NCBI GenBank assembly: GCA_020881915.1 | Contig: JAJFPB010000007.1 | Span: forward strand, 3,906,001 to 3,970,000 | Reading direction: 5' to 3' | Length of the DNA stretch: 64,000 nt | DNA from: Paramyrothecium sp. XJ0827 | Lineage: Eukaryota > Ascomycota > Sordariomycetes > Hypocreales > Stachybotryaceae | In this document: positions 34,264 through 45,462 of the stretch, piece by piece | Layout of the letters: every line of letters starts with the position of its first letter | How positions within the stretch are numbered: position 1 is the stretch's first letter | Made by a program: the position numbers and the translations under genes | Notes under the pieces: model-generated | The model's database searches: none | The model's input: only the letters and a program-made list of their open reading frames with translations | What the model was told of the DNA's origin: nothing

Positions 34264-34872
34264 TCACCAAGAACTCGGAGGGTCTACCAGATCATGCCAT
34301 GCTACTCCGGCGTATTCCGACTTGCTCTTGCCATAATGAGTGAACCCCAACTTCTCATAGTACGGCACGAGTCTGTCATAAGTCAGAATGGCTATTCTAT
34401 CGGCCTCGCCAGCGCGGCGCATTTCCTCGATATAGGAAGTCATCAAGTGACGGCCGAAGCCGGCTTTTTGGCGAGCGGGGTCCACCGCTAAGGAATGAAG
34501 AGTAATTGTTCGGCCTTCGGGTCTATGGCCAATAGACCGTGTCGCAGAAGAGGTCTTCCAGTCTTCCGGGTATGCCATGTCCGCATCTTGTACGGTGGAC
34601 GATACGGACATGGTTGAAATGGTATGAGCTATGAGGCGATCGCCATCGGCTTCGCGGATGAAAAGCCCGCGGCAGAGCTCTGGACATACGCTTAGGCGAT
34701 ACTCAATCTTTTGACCAGAGTTAGCCCGGCAATTCTATCATGCGCTCGTAATAATACATGCTTTTCCACGAGTGGCTGCCTCGGCAGGAGGGAAGGCTGC
34801 GGTTTCTACAGCCAGGCACTCTTCCAAGTCCTGGATGGTGAGTTGTCGAATGTAGGTATCCGTGGCTGCCAT
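34264..34872 (-). CDS. GNAT acetyltransferase (arylalkylamine/polyamine type)
   Basis: Acetyl-CoA-dependent N-acetyltransferase, 184 aa, close in pattern to AANAT-like fungal enzymes that acetylate polyamines or aromatic amines. Exon 1 is 34872-34762 (YIRQLTIQDLEECLAVETAAF, then PPAEAATRGK) and exon 2 is 34707-34264, starting IEYRLSVCPELCRGLFI. Motif A is LHSLAVDPARQKAGFGRHLM (the Q/R-x-x-G-x-G/A acetyl-CoA loop) and motif B is DRLVPYYEKLGFTHYGKS. The 54-nt intron (34761-34708) begins GCATGT, not GT, and ends AAAAG. It has a CTAAC branch-like site and restores the phase exactly, whereas no GT donor does. This is therefore most likely a GC-AG intron. Confidence 0.85.
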
Positions 34873-37706
34873 GATCGTCTGAGGGTATGGAAATTACGTT
34901 CTGGGAAATAAATTGAAGTATTCTTCGCAGAATCAAAGAGCCGATAGCGATTACAATGCCAAACGAGGATCAAAATAAGTGCTTTGGACGTTGATATTGA
35001 GACATTCACCGTAAATCGGAAGCAGCATTAGCGATTGGCCAACGATGACAATTTTTATGGCGGGGTCTGTGACTAGAACAGGCTTAGACCCCACGGCTGC
35101 AACACAAGGAATGGAGGCCGGTAGCGGATTAGAAGCGCTTGCTTCGCTGCAAGATCCACACATATCACGAGGCTCAAGGGCGCCATTCACTAGGCGCGAG
35201 TAAGAACAATTGGATGGTCCATATGCCACAGTTTCGTGTCGATTGAGGATCTATGCTCTGTCCGCGCCAATCGTCAAGGACGAGTGCCACTCGATGTTTT
35301 GATAAGACTGATTCATAATAGATGATTCTACATTAAAGCCTGGTGGGAGTCCGGTCACGGGTCACTTGCAGGCGAAGGCGACGAGCACACAGTCTCAAGT
35401 GGGAAAAGTGTAGTGCTAAATTTCGGCACGATCATTCCTTTCCTGGAATTGTGGGAAATTTATAGTGCCCAGACGAACTTGTTGGTTGTGCCTTGAAGTA
35501 ATTCAACCGTGAAAGTGACTACCGGATCTACAGTAAGTTTAATTGTGGTCTACACCCATACAATTAGACAGATCAGTGATTTCGCACATGCTACCAACGT
35601 AGCGTAGATACTGTAGGAGAGTCTTGAGAATGCACTTATTCAAGAACAAATAGCCCTAAATTCAGTTCACATTGGGAAGGGTTTGCAGTTGTATATAGTC
35701 TCGGAGCATTAGTTCGACATGTAACTCAGTTTGACTCAGCAACAGGACACGAGATCATGACCTTCTAGTTGGCTTCATCGGGCACTAGCACGCGGTGGTC
35801 ACCCCTCGTTGGACATATGCAGGCTACCCAGAAGACTGGACCGCTCGAGGACGGTGCCTTCAGGCTGATACGTTCCCATCCGCCTGGCCACTCCCAATTA
35901 TGGCCAGGGTAGAGTAGACAGTCAAGTTGGGATGATCATCACAATTTTAGTCACAATGCTGTCTTACGGGGAAGTTACTGGTGAAATGGCGAGGGCCCGA
36001 GACGGCCAGCCGGCCCGCAGGACCAACCGACGCCATGTTCTCAAGATTCCATGCCGCTTAATCCCCTGGTATTGGCATCTGAGAAAGGCTATTGAAGCTC
36101 AGCTGACATTGGAGGAAGACATTGGAGGATTACCCCAATAAGCCACTTATGCTTAATGCCGATCCCATATCTCCTTCACTTTAGGAGTGCTTGTTCCGTC
36201 TTTCACGACACTTCTGCTTGAAGGTTCGGAGCTGAACCCCCCATCATCTTGTGGCTGCAGATCTGCAAGCATCAGCGCATAGACTCCAATTTGGCTGATG
36301 AGAGAGACCGTGGCAGCCTGGCTGAATGGTAGCGCAGTACCCAAAATAATTTCCACCAAGAAATGGCACACCATTCATAAACGCCCATTGAGCAACAGAT
36401 CAAGTTGCAATTGATTTGACCTTGGTAGTATTAACACTAGAAATAGTGTTCAATGGTCCTAATACATTCACATTCACAGTGGCATAGACTAGGTATCGAG
36501 GCAGGCGGTGAATCCAAAAGAAAACTCCGTGCTGAAATAGATTGGTGAAGGGATACGCATACTTCCAGGGGTCATCCTCTAGAGGATGCAAAGGGCACGA
36601 GATAGCCTATTGTGTCTTCAACATTTACCTGTACTCGTGCTCACTGAAAATCCTGTAGAGAAGCTATGTACCTCTTTTAAAGAGCCATATCTATTGGCTG
36701 CTCCCAATCTGATAGCCTACTGTGCCCTTTACGTACTCTAAGAGATACACATCATGAGTCGTTTCGGTTTGCTCATGCTAGACTCATCAAACCCCCTCTC
36801 CCTAGCCGAACCCCCCTTGCCCCTGCTCCTGAGTGCATCCAACCCACCTTAGCCGCTGAAATTGACAGCCATGGAGCAGGGACATGCAGAAATGTGATAA
36901 CAACCAAGCGAATCTATGGTCTGGTACTTGAGCCGAAAACAGGGAAGTACTCCCACAGCATCTAGCGAAATCCTGTTCATGCATGCGTTAGGTCGCTGCT
37001 GGCACCAAGAAGAAGATGAAGAAGAACGCAGTGTGGCGAGTGGTATTGGAGTTCATAGCTAGGAGTACATCAACAGAAAAAAGTCCATGATGTCGTTAGG
37101 TAGCGGCAAGCTGGGCGTGTAGCGTGACTAGAAACATTTAGTCCAGTCGTGCTATGTGACGGGCTCTATCAATAAATTTGGTAGGAAGATAGGTCTGGTT
37201 TGAATGAAATGCTTTGTGGAATCTCAATGAGAAGCGGTCTCTACTCTATTACGTGATTGCAACCAGCCAGATAATAGGGTTGTACTTCATCGTGCCCCTG
37301 ACAGGCACAGTTCGACCTGCATGTGTACCAAGCTCAAGGGTGGTGGGAACCTTGACGGTTGTTTCGGCTGGAAAGGATCCGTTGCATTTGGCAGTGCTGG
37401 CTTCATGAAGCGAAGTCACACTTGCGCGAAGCGGACCAGGCTGCAAATATTTCCCCTCGGCTAGACCGATGGGTAGGAGATATTTACCCCTGACTGACTG
37501 AGGCAACCCAGCATTGTTTGGATGACATGGTTCTTCTTATGCTGAAGGTGTCTGGGATCCTCGATTGACTTGTAAATAGAGGTCTATAGTTTGGGGTATA
37601 TAAAGCAACAACTATCCCCCTAAATGTCGTGTTCAGCAAGCTCAACCTCCTTTCCCATTTACTTTCAAGCCTGTTCCATAAATAAACCCACACTTGACTC
37701 CAAAAT
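34873..37706. other. Long gene-poor stretch
   Basis: 2.8 kb with no recognisable gene. Short minus-strand frames at 36153-36374 and 36400-36591 contain hydrophobic patches (IILGTALPFSQAATVSLISQ) but match nothing I know and cannot be joined convincingly. A GAAGAAGATGAAGAAGAA purine microsatellite lies near 37007-37025. Confidence 0.5.
37597..37604 (+). promoter_or_regulatory. TATA box of the small secreted protein gene
   Basis: TATATAAA, 103 bp before the ATG at 37707, followed by a C/T-rich stretch before the start codon. Confidence 0.6.
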
Positions 37707-38073
37707 ATGCTTTTCTCCAAGACGTCGTACGCCGTGGCTCTCTTTTCCATGGGTCACTTGGCTCAAGCATCGCCTACCAAGGAGCCGACTCCGGCTTCGA
37801 CGTTCGCACCAGCTGTTGAGCTCGATGAGGAAACCCTACACTCCGCGGCAGCAGGTTTGAGCAAAGCTGCAGCCGCCTGCAATCAGGATTGCTATTTCAA
37901 ACTCTACACGACTTGCGTCATTGGCTGCGGAAGCTGGTGCCAGCCTTGCAGCATTGTTTGTGTTAATGATTGCACGGAACAGGCTCGTAAGTTTCTTTCT
38001 CTATCCTTTTCTTAATTACTGTGCAATGTATCGGAAACTGATAACATGTAACGTAGAAAACTTTTGCTGCTAA
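37707..38073 (+). CDS. Small secreted cysteine-rich protein (effector-like)
   Basis: 98 aa from exons 37707-37986 and 38057-38073 (GTAAGT..CGTAG intron); the last exon adds the codons ending NFCC and a stop. The N-terminus is a signal peptide (MLFSKTSYAVALFSMGHLAQA). A short acidic and alanine-rich stretch, possibly a pro-region, leads to a 40-residue C-terminal part with ten cysteines, spaced in CxxxC, CxxxC, CxxC and terminal CC groups. Size, secretion signal, cysteine density and isolation between two gene-poor stretches resemble fungal effectors or small antimicrobial proteins. I recognise no named family. If the intron were retained, the protein would end a few residues later without the last two cysteines. 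Confidence 0.8.
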
Positions 38074-40351
38074 ACGGTGCGGAGTAGTTGGAAATATGGA
38101 TCAAAGGAGTTGAAACCCAAGCAGGCTGACGATTCAACATCGGCGAAGGCAGGTATCATAGGTTTATAAGGGGATCGAGGCGGGTTATTAGTGCGAGAAA
38201 CCATGAATAGCCATGCAGTCATTCTCAACTTTTCATCCCTGTACACCATGAAGTGGGTCAAGCAGTGGCCATTCATGCTCCATCCGTCAAAGAATAGTAA
38301 AATGTGAACTGTTTTACGACCATGCGTGTCATGACACGAGATAAGGTCTGACAATTTAAACTTCAGACACGAGATCTAAGATGTGAGCATTGTAACGACC
38401 AGTGACAACGCCCCCTGTGCGCTCACTCAATATCGCCGCCTTGTCTTTCCTGAGGACAAGCCCCCGGGATGGTCATTATCAGCTACCCTATATCCTCTCA
38501 ACCATATGAAGAACCCGATCGTTATATCGAAGAATCACCAAGCAGTCTCGTCAAGGCTCCGCCGCTAACTAATTCCAACCTCCAATACAACCAGATAACT
38601 CGTATGGTTGAAGAGACAGTCTAGCTTGTAGATTTAACTTATTGTTGGTGAAGATCAACAAGATCCGGAAGAACAAAGATGGAGAAAATTTTGAGGAGAC
38701 ATTGGTCATCGGCAAAAAGCTTTAGCCTTCACCCTTGCTGTGTGCCAAAACTAAGTGAAACAGCCACTCTTGCTCGGTCGTAGCAACCGACAACGAATGT
38801 CGAGCTAACCTGCTCGTCTCGTACATGGGAAGAATTTCGCCACAAACCATCGAGCCACCGACCGAAATAGTGGGGAGCTGGCAGAGGTCCCCGCTCAAGA
38901 ACGGGGCTCGTCATGTTGTCGGTTCTCTTCGACCGCGCTAGCTGTACATAGTATCCTATTCTGGGCTCCTCGGTACGATGAATTAGCTGAAACGCAGGTC
39001 GTGGCCGTCCTGTTGTCACGCTACGAAGTGGAGAGGTCGCGTTTGGAAGGACGATTGTTTTGCCTTTTCTGGTCTTGTTAGGTGCAGAACTTCATTCTAA
39101 TAACAACATCATCCGCGACGTAAAAGCAAGAACAACTTTGTCGGTTTATCCACGCCGTCTACAAGTAATTGACTCCAGTGACCAGAAGTGGTGCATGGCG
39201 TTGAACCAGATGAACCCGATCGGGTGTGATACAAAGCGTCTTTTCGGTCAGGGCCTGGCCAGACAATGATGGTGAGCATCATGGGGACAGACTTAGCCGC
39301 CTCTTGTCGAGTTTATTGAGATGCGACCCATTCACAGCTCCTGATCAGGCTTGCGCGACAGTGATGGTTGGGGCTATGAGGCGGGACTGAATCGTGGAGT
39401 GGGCAGAGGCAGACCATAGACCCAAGGTCGGCTCATTGCATGGCTTAGCGTTATCAGATCCACTAATAAATGGCGAGACTGCTCCGGGCGGTGGCAAGCT
39501 TGCCCCTGGTCTCGCAAATCCGAACTCCCGGATCTAAAGCGCACCTCGATACGCCCGATCCGCGCAATTCCTGGATCCTAGCCGGGTCATAGTCTTATAG
39601 TCTTGTCTGACTGCCATTGCAGTGACCCACCCGTACCCTGGTCGCGATGATGAACTATCGACAGCCTCTAGCTGCCACGAGGCGATTGTATCAGGTGAAT
39701 TGGCGTTCGATGAGCTAGAACAAGTGACAACTCCACGCATCGCCTCGGCGCACCGGGTGGGTTTAGGCATGGGACCCGGCGCCAAGCGGCGCCACCACAT
39801 GGTATTTCATCCCCTATTCCTAGCAAGTGGCGCATCGTGGAGACTATTGGGGTTGTGAGATGAGCTGTGCCGCCGGTCCATTGGTCCCGAGGTCTCTTCT
39901 AGCGCCCCCCTCGTTGCTCTCAGACACTAGTATGCCTGGTGGGACTCTGTGGTCCCTCTCGAAGCTCCGTCAGCCGGCGCTACTAGTATTTGAAGCCCGA
40001 TCTGGCAACTAGCTCCCTCGCCGAAAATGCTTCCAGGAGCGACTGAACGGCAACTAAGAGGCCAGGATGAGTGGCTATTCTAGCGTCGCGCATTAGCTGT
40101 GGTCTGGGCTCAAGCTTGGTTGCTGATCTGGCGTGCCGCACAGAACTTCAACAATGATAGCCGCCTCGCAAGCGTAGCCGAGTCGCCCAGCTCATCCCCA
40201 ACTCAGTTATAATCTCCGGTGGAGAAGAGAGCAAAGCGTAGGATAGACCCTCCAGTTCCAATCTTGGGATTTTATATACTGTGTGCCGGAACCACCCAAC
40301 CGGAGAGTCGATGCCTGCCCGATCCGGATCCCTCTCCAACCCCTCGTCACC
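38074..40351. other. Long gene-poor stretch
   Basis: 2.3 kb with no recognisable gene on either strand. Reading frames here are short and overlap. A TATA-like TTTTATATAC at 40269-40278 lies about 80 bp before the SAT4-type gene. Confidence 0.5.
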
Positions 40352-41654
40352 ATGTCTACCGCCCACGAGAGCCGAGCGACTGAGCTCATCTGCATCAACA
40401 CCATCTTCCTAGCTGCATCGTTGATCTCCATCATCTTGCGATGCTATGTGCGGCTTGTCATGGTCCGATCATGGGGCCTGGATGACTGGCTGATGGCCCT
40501 AGCAGCAGTATGGCCACCATTGATTGCCTTGCCGGTTATAGCTGCTAACGGAGAGCCAGATCTTCTTTACACTTTACGCGTCGTTTTCAACCGCCGGAGC
40601 CGTTTTCGGAACGGGGCGTCACCATACCGACTTGGACGGCGAGCAGATCAAGAAGGCTCTGATGGTAAGGAGCATGTCGGCCGTGGATACGAGAGATAGG
40701 CTGATTCGAGGCAGTGCTGGTGGTTCTGTTATCTTTGGTACTCGATTGCCATGGTGGCTTCCAAAATGTCCATTGGATGGCTCCTGCTGCGTATCACGAC
40801 AAGCAAGATGCTAAAGTGGATTATTTACATTGCCATGGTTGCGACGGGGCTGTCTGGCGGCGTCTTCTTCCTCGTCACCATGTTCCAGTGCAGCCCAATT
40901 CCATACTTCTGGGACAAGTATCTGCCTGGTGGAAAATGCGTCAACATTGACATTGTCATCGCTCTTGGCTTTCTCTACAGCTCGTTCAGTGTCGTCTCCG
41001 ACTTTATCTTTGCTATCCTACCTAGCGTTGTGGTATGGAAGCTTCAGATTCACAAGCAGGCGAAGCTGCTCCTGCTGCCTCTGCTGGCCATGGGTTGCGT
41101 GTAAGTTCCGCCATCTGCATCTTTCCACCCAAAAGCTAATGATCCCAGGGCGAGCTGTGCTGTCATTGCCCGCTTCCCCTACCTACCTAAGCTCCGAGAA
41201 CCCGATTTCTTGTGTAAGCAGAAGCCCACCAGGCACTGTAACATCCTGGCTAACTGTCGTAGGGAACACTACCGATATTGCCGTCTGGTCAACGATCGAG
41301 CAAGGCCTGGCCATCACGGCTGGCAGCCTTGCAACCCTACGCCCGCTCCTCAAAGCGATCGGCCTGCGCCTCAATCTGACGAGCAAGCCCTCCAACTCAG
41401 GCATGGGTCCATATGCAAGAGCACAGGCGGGAGGCGAATCTATGGCCAAGGATGGCTTCAACAGCCAGAAGGTTTATGCCATGTCACCCATCAAGCGGGA
41501 AGATATCGTGGAGGTCACTTACGAGGCTCGCAATGCCAGCGCGCGCTCGCTAGGCTTTGCGTCGCCTTTCGACAGCGACGTGGCTAGCTCGCGGGTGCAC
41601 AGGTCCATGAAGGGGAATGAAAGCGAGGAGGAGCTGCATGCTCGCATGGCTTGA
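40352..41654 (+). CDS. SAT4/rhodopsin-like integral membrane protein
   Basis: Seven-helix membrane protein of the fungal 'Rhodopsin domain' (SAT4-like) family, 367 aa. Some members resemble PTH11-type receptors, but the role is unknown. Exons 40352-40507, 40560-40664, 40715-41100, 41149-41213 and 41263-41654 sum to 1104 nt. Family marks are RCYVRLVMVRSWGLDDWLMA (the RxxxRxxxxxxxxxDDxxM block), then GTGRHHTDL, YSIAMVASKMSIGWLLLRI, TMFQCSPIPYFWDKY with GGKCVNIDIVIALGF, and VVSDFIFAILPSVVVWKLQI. The cytosolic tail follows IAVWSTIEQGLAITAGSLATL, RPLLKAIGL. No CFEM domain. Intron 1 keeps reading frame but would add unrelated sequence, so splicing was preferred. Confidence 0.9.
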
Positions 41655-43114
41655 TTACATGGCTGAGCTTAAGCTTGGCACATGTTTGATGTGAGAGATA
41701 ATTTGGTCTTGTACGATTGGAGACGGGGAAAGATGCATAGACAGATTTGATGATACAACGGGATACAGTACGATAATGAAGCCTTAACATTAATACATGA
41801 TGGCATATTTTTGTCAATCCAATAAGGGATGGGCTGTCACCGACTTTCCTCAGAAAGAAGCAGGCAAGCACCAGAATGTCATTGTGAACGCTAGACTTCA
41901 AATCTTAACTCTACCCCTGCCTAGTCTCCTTTATTCCGAACTTTCTCCCTAGCTTGTCAACTAGGCTGCGAAGTCCCGTAGGCGCAACCTTGCCGGTTTG
42001 TTTGTCCTAGTATTAAATTCCCCGAAGCCGTAGAGGTTTATAAAAGGGTGGTGAAACCTGAAGGGAGGTCTTTGCTGCATCGATATTTACGTCTCTTTCT
42101 CCGCCGGATAAGCAATAACGCGGCTTCAATAGGCTCCCTACCGAGTAGAGTGTCTTTAATACTGAAGACTGCTTTATCCCGACTAGCGGGGGAGAGGCTC
42201 CGGATATGTCGACTCTTCATGATGAGCGCCGGCAGACTGTCCTCGCTAAACCCCGCGATATACTGACTTGCCTGCCGTAACTCGCACAAGATACTTCAGG
42301 ACCAGACAGGAGAGGTGATGAGAAATATAAAACACACATCTGTAGCTTGGCCAACCATATTCACGATGTAGGAATGGCCAGGCGAGTACTGAACCATTCT
42401 GCATCAAAAAGAGACGTGATGCCCTTCATTGACATCGGCAGATTCGTGTTGAGCAGGCACTGGGTTATAACTATAGGAATTTCGAACAATTACCACGGGT
42501 TTAGATGAGTCATAACAGTCACCAAGTGTCTTCCGCTCTCATGATTCTGTCCCTCAATACCCGAGGTAGATGTGTCACCACATAGTCGCTCGTGGAGGAC
42601 GAAGTACCACCACGGCCCTCAGCCCTCAATAGTGACGCGTCAAGAGGTTTTCATTCTTCAGCGGCTTGGCAAATTCTCTATGTCTAGACAGGGACAATGG
42701 ATGATTATGACGTACCGACAGTGGATTTGCGTCACGGTCAATGTTAATGTTTCCCACAAATGGATTCACTTTTCACGCATTCCTGCTTAGTATAAGTACC
42801 GACCCATGATCTACTCTTGCTCATTCTTCAGAACTCTACGCTTGTAGAAGAATTTGATGCAAAATTTTACTCGCTCAGGACGGAAGCACGACCCTGCGCC
42901 CGTTGAGTCTCAGGTATTTGGTATTTCGACACAAGTAACGAGAGAAGTAGCGTAGCCGAGCCAGGAGCAGAAACTATTTGACCAACAGAAACAGAACTGA
43001 GTTCTCTTTATTGCCTTCTTATAATAAAAGAAATCACTAAACTGGAGCCCATGTAACGTATTTTGTTACAAGACTAATCGCGGTAAGAGATGCGCGCATC
43101 TCAATCTTGCTCAA
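41655..43114. other. Intergenic, convergent 3' ends
   Basis: 1.46 kb between the SAT4-type stop and the PLP-enzyme stop. Nothing recognised. It marks the left border of the putative cluster. Confidence 0.5.
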
Positions 43115-44764
43115 TCACTGTAGACCATTACCAAAATGGCTACCATTGGTTTCCTTCGTCCCGTTTTCTTTGAGTTTCCAATGGGACATAACGAATTTCG
43201 AGGCGCGATAGTGCCTCTCCAGTCCTTTGCAGATTGCCCTGGCCACAGGCTCAACCTCGGTGGGATCTACGCCCACTGAGATTCTCATGTACGGGTCTTC
43301 GTTTCGAATGAAAGGAGTAGACGGCCAGATGCGAGTGACTGAGAACCCCAAGCCACCTCCCTTTGTCATGGCAGTGCCATCTTCCTCGGCAGCTCGGAGT
43401 ACTAAGCTGGTAAACATATCCAAGCTTGGCCTCTTGTTCATCCCATCTCCAAAGAGCCGTATAGTGACCACGTTTCCGCCGTGGCCCCAGCCCATCTTGC
43501 GCCAATGGACAGGAAATTTGAACTCGGCAATGGTAGAGCATTGCTTGTCCAGCAGGTGATACAACTTTTCGGCGTTGGTGGTGAGCCAATGCATGCGTGA
43601 TTGGTGTATGTCAAAGTCAATCGGCGGCAAAACGTTGGCCTGACGTGAATACAACGTCGTGCCGGTGACTTGGCGAATAAGGCCGATGGTGTCGTTGTAC
43701 GTCTCTGGGTAAACCACAAAGCCGCACATGACGATGTCCATGCCCATTTGTATATACTTATGCGCGCTCTCGTAATATAGGATCTTGGGGTAGTTGGCGC
43801 CATCAAACCAGTCATACAAGGGCATTCCACCGGATATGAGTGTTCCATCAACGATCAGAAACCTGTCCGCCCAACCGTCCCTGCCAGAAATGAGCTGGGC
43901 AAAGCGCCGTACATCAGTGGTATCCAAGCCGAGCGTGTTGGCCATGGGATCAAGATAGATCGCCTTAGCATTGTGTTTCTCAGCCGTAGCGACAATGTCT
44001 TCAGCGTCGAAGGTTCCTGAATTGACGACTTTGATATGCGATAGCAGCCGCAGGTGGTCAAAACATTCGAAATAGAGATATGGAGAGATAACGATGGTAT
44101 CACCCGCGGCGACGACTTTGCTCAGCACGAATTGTTGCAATACTGTAAACCCAGCAACGCCGCTCGACGTTAACAAGAGCTTGAGAGACAGCTTCTCGTT
44201 ACCCAAACCCAGGGCTCCGAGGAGTTTTGCCTCCATTTCGCGCACATCGGGCGCCCCGTACCGGTCATAGTTAAGACCATCCGATTGGTGGTAAGAAGGA
44301 TCAAACCACCAGAGAGTCTGAGACTGGTCATACGAGGGGCTAGCGCGCTCGAAAAACGAGCCCACGAAAGACTGCAACTGGATAAGAGCACGGTAGCGCT
44401 CCTCCATTTGCCAAGGACTTAGGGTGAAGGATGACAACGTTGATGACACTTGGTTCTGGCTCTGTCCCAGGTTCTGAGTGATGGCTAGTTGCATCTCTAG
44501 CTCTTCAGTGAGATGCTCCAAACGTGCTAATTCCTGCGAGAACAAGTTGGTGCACCAGTCATCGACACGAGCAGATATTTCTTTCTAAATGCGGGCACGC
44601 TCATCAAAACGTTTTCTTATGATAGCCGTTGATGCTTTGAGACCGAGTAACAGACGAGACCATGTGTCAACGATGGAAAGCTTGGGGACCTCATAAGACT
44701 TTTTGTTTACCCTTCGGGTCAACTGGCCATTCGAAGGAGCCACAGTAATGTAGGAAGGGGCCAT
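43115..44764 (-). CDS. CGS-like PLP-dependent enzyme, interrupted by an in-frame TAG
   Basis: Fold-type I PLP enzyme resembling the Cys/Met metabolism (cystathionine gamma-synthase-like) family. YDRYGAPDVREMEAKLLGAL matches the usual YxRxGNPTxxxLE block. LLTSSGVAGFTVLQQFVL and DGTLISGGMPLYDW follow. YESAHKYIQMGMDIVMCGF carries the probable PLP lysine, and SVTRIWPSTPFIRNEDPYM with RISVGVDPTE forms the C-terminal lobe. The frame runs from ATG 44764 for 59 codons, meets TAG at 44585-44587, and continues in the same frame for 489 codons. Both halves look coding (RFDERARI before; KEISARVDDWCTNLFS after). No intron removing the stop keeps phase without deleting coding-like sequence. Either a nonsense allele, or a shorter product from a later start. 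Divergent from the dioxygenase at 45463. Confidence 0.75.
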
Positions 44765-45462
44765 TGTGATGGATTGGTGACAAAGAAGGATGATAATTTG
44801 ACGTAGATACTCTTTTCGCGCACCGGGTGTCCTACTTTTATAATGATGAGACGGGTTCGAGTAAACCCTAGTGTCCTGATAAAACACCACTAGGACTAAG
44901 CTGAGTCGTCATTCTTGTAGGCGAGTGTCTTACATACATAGAGGGGACGGTATATGTGCAGGAGTTGGCTGCAGACCGCCTAACTTGTTAAAGATCTTAA
45001 CATTTGATCTAGACATCCAGTAAGTCGATCAATTTGGCTCTCTGGTACTGTACCAGGGACCGTGGGGTGTATGTAAAAACTTGGCCATTGAAGCAAGAAG
45101 AAACAGACGAGACCCTTCGTCTCCACACACACCACTCCGGTATGAGCGGAGTTGCAGCCACCTTCATCAGGTAAATGAGTGTGAGGATTCGACATATTCA
45201 CATCATCACAATATTGACAGCATAAACAACCCGCTTACCGCCTCTTGGCTTGGCAGCGGTGGGGGGCGCCTCGCCTTGCTCAGGGTTGCCAATGCTGCTA
45301 TGAGCAGCTTATCGTCTCAAAGAATGAATGAGTCCAGAGTGAGGTCTTATATGAGGCGGATGATCAGAACTTAAATCTTATAAGAGGAACAAAGCCCCTG
45401 GACGATCTCCTTGACTTGGCCTTGATGACCAGAGCCTTGAATTTACACAATCTGAACACACC
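44765..45462. promoter_or_regulatory. Divergent promoter region, PLP enzyme / 2OG-Fe dioxygenase
   Basis: 698 bp between opposed start codons of two cluster genes. Co-regulation is inferred from layout; no specific operator recognised. Confidence 0.4.

Noticed and set aside
36153..36591. Membrane-protein relic on the minus strand
   Set aside because: Two short hydrophobic frames, no recognisable family and no convincing splice join.
44585..44890. A separate small gene upstream of the PLP enzyme
   Set aside because: It is in the same frame as the PLP enzyme, separated from it only by one TAG, and reads as its N-terminus.
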